Source of the DNA: Synergistaceae bacterium
Lineage (GTDB): Bacteria > Synergistota > Synergistia > Synergistales > Aminobacteriaceae
Reading direction: 5' to 3'
DNA length: 16,574 nt
Assembly: GCA_009778055.1 (NCBI GenBank)
Contig: WRKN01000036.1
Coordinates: 1-16,574 of the forward strand
Made by a program: the position numbers and the translations under genes. The notes below the pieces were generated by a model. That model did not search any database. It was not told where the DNA came from and saw only the letters and a program-made list of their open reading frames with translations. Below, in pieces: positions 14,595 through 16,574 of the stretch (position 1 is the first letter of the stretch; every line of letters starts with the position of its first letter).

Positions 14595-15173
14595 TCACAA
14601 AATAACTTCCTCACTTTTTTCGATGGAAATTAATTTAGTGGGATGAAAACAATCATTTTCCCAATTTGCCGGATTATTTTCGATATATTGCGCGAGTCGG
14701 GTATAGTCATTTTCATCTCTAATAATGTGATCGTGGAATGAGCGCTGCCATATTGAGAATCCTAAGATACGACTGGTTGCGCCTTTAAAACCGCGTACAA
14801 AAGAAGGTACTGATTGATTTTGTGTAGGGGTGAAGGTTGAGTAACGCATGTATGGATTGGGGGTAATGGGGAGATTGGGGGTAATGGGCGGATTGCCATC
14901 CGCCCCTACGATGTGCTGTACAAGGAGAATGAGGTGAATATGATTTGGCATAATTACATATTGGTCAATTTTGCATTCTTTGCGTAATTCGCATGAAGAA
15001 ACCATTTCTTGTACAACTATTTTGCCGTATTCATCGAGAATAATTTGGCCATTTTCAATTCTTCCCAAAATTTCAGCGCGGTCTTTAACGCAAATCGTTA
15101 AAAAATATGCGCCGTTTGTTGAATAATCATAACTACGCAGGCGATTAGGTTTTCTCGCGGAAAATTCTCTCAT
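14595..15173 (-). CDS. REP-associated tyrosine transposase (RAYT, IS200-like Y1 family)
   Basis: A 192-residue HUH-type single-strand DNA transposase from the preferred ATG at 15173, which has AAGGGGG (15183-15189) as its ribosome-binding site. An open extension to 15239 only translates a REP-like repeat and is rejected. The HUH motif is PNHIHLIL; the likely catalytic Tyr lies in the helix LAQYIENNPANW, after the conserved WQRSFHDHIIRDENDY block typical of the group. RAYTs are usually single-copy, domesticated relatives of IS200/IS605 TnpA that process REP palindromes. A REP-like element interrupts the loop between these blocks and is translated as about 19 residues (VGADGNPPITPNLPITPNP), without breaking the frame. 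More AT-rich than its neighbours. Confidence 0.9.
   Translation of the reverse strand: MREFSARKPNRLRSYDYSTNGAYFLTICVKDRAEILGRIENGQIILDEYGKIVVQEMVSSCELRKECKIDQYVIMPNHIHLILLVQHIVGADGNPPITPNLPITPNPYMRYSTFTPTQNQSVPSFVRGFKGATSRILGFSIWQRSFHDHIIRDENDYTRLAQYIENNPANWENDCFHPTKLISIEKSEEVIL
14855..14910 (-). repeat. REP-like element inside the RAYT gene
   Basis: The 8-bp stem GGGCGGAT (14886-14893) / ATCCGCCC (14898-14905) with loop TGCC is followed by CTACG. On its left are two tandem copies of ATTGGGGGTAATGGG (14856-14870 and 14874-14888). The whole element is the reverse complement of the copy at 15190-15244, so the two form an inverted pair across the 5' half of the transposase gene. Confidence 0.9.
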
Positions 15174-15189
15174 TAAGCAATACCCCCTT

Positions 15190-15244
15190 GTAGGGGCGGA
15201 TGGCAATCCGCCCATTACCACCCAATCTCCCATTACCACCCAAT
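15190..15244 (+). repeat. REP-like element just upstream of the RAYT gene
   Basis: GTAGGGGCGGATGGCAATCC opens an 8-bp stem GGGCGGAT (15194-15201) / ATCCGCCC (15206-15213) with loop GGCA. Two copies of an ATTACCACCCAAT-type unit follow (15214-15244). The hairpin lies directly before the ribosome-binding site of the RAYT gene on the - strand. Confidence 0.9.
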
Positions 15245-15363
15245 TTTAACGTCCAAACGTTCACACCATTGATTTTATCAAATCCACCCCTAATTTTTGT
15301 ACTTGCTAAGGAAGTGTTCGGAAATAAACTTTAGAAGACCTAAACGAGAAACGTTCAAACCTT
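15245..15363. other. AT-rich intergenic stretch, nothing recognised
   Basis: No ORF, hairpin or promoter of note is seen between the RAYT-linked REP element and the next REP pair. It may contain the RAYT promoter on the - strand, but no convincing -35/-10 combination was found. Confidence 0.4.
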
Positions 15364-15433
15364 TCGTAGGGGCCGATGGTAATCGGCCCGCGGACATACG
15401 CCAATAAATGAGGGGTGCCATCCGCCCCTACGT
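15364..15433. repeat. Inverted REP pair (BIME-like)
   Basis: The first REP has stem GGGCCGAT (15370-15377) / ATCGGCCC (15382-15389) with loop GGTA, introduced by CGTAG. The second, in opposite orientation, is AGGGGTGCCATCCGCCCCTA followed by CG (15411-15432) with a decayed left arm. The stem of the first differs from the RAYT-linked copies by a swapped base pair (G-C to C-G), which keeps the pairing. Confidence 0.85.
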
Positions 15434-15497
15434 AAATGTTATTTTTTTACACTCCCTACATGCCTTTGCCACGTACATATCGCCCTAACCGATAGAG

Positions 15498-15529
15498 AAG
15501 GAGCGCTGAACAAATTCAGCGCTCCTTTT
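15498..15529 (+). terminator. Strong rho-independent terminator hairpin
   Basis: AAGGAGCGCTGAA (15498-15510) pairs perfectly over 13 bp with TTCAGCGCTCCTT (15515-15527) around the loop CAAA. A TTTT run closes the + strand side. On the - strand the same stem lies 45-75 bases past the end of the surface-protein gene, followed by CTTCTCT, so it may also stop that transcript and act in both directions. Confidence 0.8.
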
Positions 15530-15572
15530 CAATCTAAGTCTGTTCAACGCGGAAAAAGCAAGCGTCCGGCTG

Positions 15573-15674
15573 CTATTTCCTCCTCAACAGCGTCAGCGCC
15601 GCCGCGATGGCAAACAGGCCGAATCCGGCGTTGCATCCGCCGCCGCCGCTGCCTTTGTCTCCCTTATCGCCCTT
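15573..15674 (-). pseudogene. C-terminal sorting tail cut off by an in-frame TAA (Synerg-CTERM-like)
   Basis: After the TAA at 15675-15677 the same frame stays open for 33 codons to TAG at 15573-15575. It encodes KGDKGDKG, then GGGGCNAGFG, a hydrophobic segment (LFAIAAALTLL) and RRK. This is a tripartite sorting signal with an invariant-type Cys before the membrane segment, as I recall for the Synerg-CTERM domain of Synergistetes. The collagen Gly-X-Y register continues exactly across the stop, the TAA sitting at an X position. It is therefore part of the same gene, separated by a point mutation, a sequencing error or a read-through codon. Confidence 0.8.
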
Positions 15675-16574
15675 TTAGCCGTCCTGGCCAGGTCTGCCGT
15701 CTTGACCGGGTTTACCGTCGCCGCCGTCTTTTCCGGGCAGGCCGTCTTTGCCGCCGCCAGAACCCGGCGAACCTTTGAGGTCGTCTTCGTTGGCATACCT
15801 GATTACTCCGTAGTTAATGAGGTGCCCCGCATCAATCAATAATTTGGCAGCGGCGGGACCGCCCGGGTAGTAAAGAGTACCGTAATTCTCGATGCTGCTG
15901 CCTTCTTCGAAAGTCACCGGCACACTGTGAATGTACATATCGCCCCAATTCGTAATCGTGAAGCCTTCGCCGAGCGTCAGTTTGCCGCCTGTTTCCCCTA
16001 CTACACCGATGCGTAACTTGCCTGAGACGGAGTTAGTTAAATTTGCTTGAACTGAAAGTATGCCTTCTCCTATAGCACACAACAATCCGTTATTTGTAAT
16101 TGCGTTGCCCAATTCCAGCGTGACCGGATTGTCGCCTTCCGCCACCCACACCTCGTTGGTGCCAATCGTGGTTATACCGGCAGCGAACGTCAAAACACCC
16201 TCGTTACCTTGTACGAAAGCGACGCCCGTCACTGTAGGAAGGGTTGTAAACGTCAGTGCGTTATTGCCGATGTTGAGGATACCGTTGTTTATCTCTATCT
16301 TCGACGCATCGTCAAACGCAGCGTTGTCGTCCTCCCATCTCAGAACACCCTTATTCTTGACGGTGACAGTGCCGCTGCCGAGAGCGCCATCCACAAAGCC
16401 GAGGACTGTCTTTTCAAACAATTCGCCGTCCACAAGCGTCGTTCCGGTATAGTTGTTCGCACCCGTCAGTATAGTTGTCCCGTCCTTGGCTTCGACACTA
16501 ACGTCACCCGTAATGTTCGAGCTAAACACAAAACCGGCATCGTCGATGTGTTCAAACACCACTGTGCCGCCATC
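15675..16574 (-). CDS. Secreted beta-helix/collagen-like surface protein (partial, 5' end outside)
   Basis: The reading frame is open to the window edge, where it reads DGGTVVFEH, so the start lies further right and the GTG at 16562 is internal. The part seen is a passenger-like repetitive beta-strand protein. ILTGANNYTGTTLVDGE near its beginning matches the autotransporter-associated beta-strand repeat (PF12951), and strands with ITNNG, IENYG and LINYG turns follow. From the LKGSPGSGGG segment on it turns into a short collagen-like Gly-X-Y stalk (GKPGQDGRPGQDG). It then meets TAA (15675-15677), beyond which an in-frame sorting tail is encoded. The protein is probably exported and displayed at the cell surface. 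Ending here, it would lack its membrane anchor and might be released. Function is unknown. Confidence 0.8.
   Translation of the reverse strand, partial: DGGTVVFEHIDDAGFVFSSNITGDVSVEAKDGTTILTGANNYTGTTLVDGELFEKTVLGFVDGALGSGTVTVKNKGVLRWEDDNAAFDDASKIEINNGILNIGNNALTFTTLPTVTGVAFVQGNEGVLTFAAGITTIGTNEVWVAEGDNPVTLELGNAITNNGLLCAIGEGILSVQANLTNSVSGKLRIGVVGETGGKLTLGEGFTITNWGDMYIHSVPVTFEEGSSIENYGTLYYPGGPAAAKLLIDAGHLINYGVIRYANEDDLKGSPGSGGGKDGLPGKDGGDGKPGQDGRPGQDG

Noticed and set aside
15174..15239. N-terminal extension of the RAYT protein
   Set aside because: It only translates the REP-like repeat; ATG 15173 has a strong ribosome-binding site and starts the conserved domain.
14595..15433. A complete, mobile IS200/IS605 insertion sequence
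   Set aside because: The gene has RAYT features and flanking REP elements but no recognisable IS ends or target motif, so I call it a domesticated RAYT.
15593..15796. 67-codon frame over the collagen-like region
   Set aside because: It is a different frame of the Gly-X-Y codons; the beta-helix/collagen frame and its sorting tail explain the DNA better.

Overview
The window looks like a chromosomal segment from a Synergistota (Synergistetes) bacterium. The best taxonomic clue is at the right edge: a secreted beta-helix/collagen-like protein whose downstream reading frame encodes a GGGGCNAGFG-type tail, a short hydrophobic stretch and Arg-Arg-Lys, as I remember the Synerg-CTERM sorting signal. 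The G+C-rich, tightly packed housekeeping block fits this but does not prove it. No rRNA, tRNA or CRISPR array was recognised.

Left part (1-4152): a more AT-rich accessory block. A plausible sigma-70 promoter precedes two abutting P-loop ATPase genes (394 and 885 aa). Both have an ATPase domain plus winged-helix-like region. The second also carries seven 42-residue kinesin-light-chain-type TPRs encoded by almost identical 126-bp units. No known effector domain is visible, so this pair is the best candidate for an undescribed system. A very short ORF with a dnaX-type slippery heptamer lies at its junction with the next operon.

Middle left (4246-8289): a compact co-directional housekeeping operon: phosphomannomutase/phosphoglucomutase, TrmB-type tRNA m7G46 methyltransferase with a C-terminal extension, RsmD-type 16S rRNA methyltransferase, CoaD and an Mpg/AAG-family 3-methyladenine DNA glycosylase. 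Gaps are 17 bp or less and two junctions overlap. A convergent nitroreductase of the FRM2-like group follows.

Middle right (8985-12668): an envelope/regulation locus. A YfbK-type von Willebrand A protein with a signal sequence is divergent from an ECF-like sigma factor, which overlaps a membrane-anchored zinc-finger-type anti-sigma factor. A single-domain EamA-type membrane protein follows.

Right part (12708-16574): a zinc-ribbon/TM/ankyrin/SH3-like protein; a REP-associated tyrosine transposase (RAYT) with an inverted pair of REP-like elements, one next to its ribosome-binding site and one inside its coding sequence; a further REP pair; a strong terminator hairpin; and the 3' part of the surface protein, where an in-frame TAA separates the collagen-like stalk from its C-terminal sorting tail.
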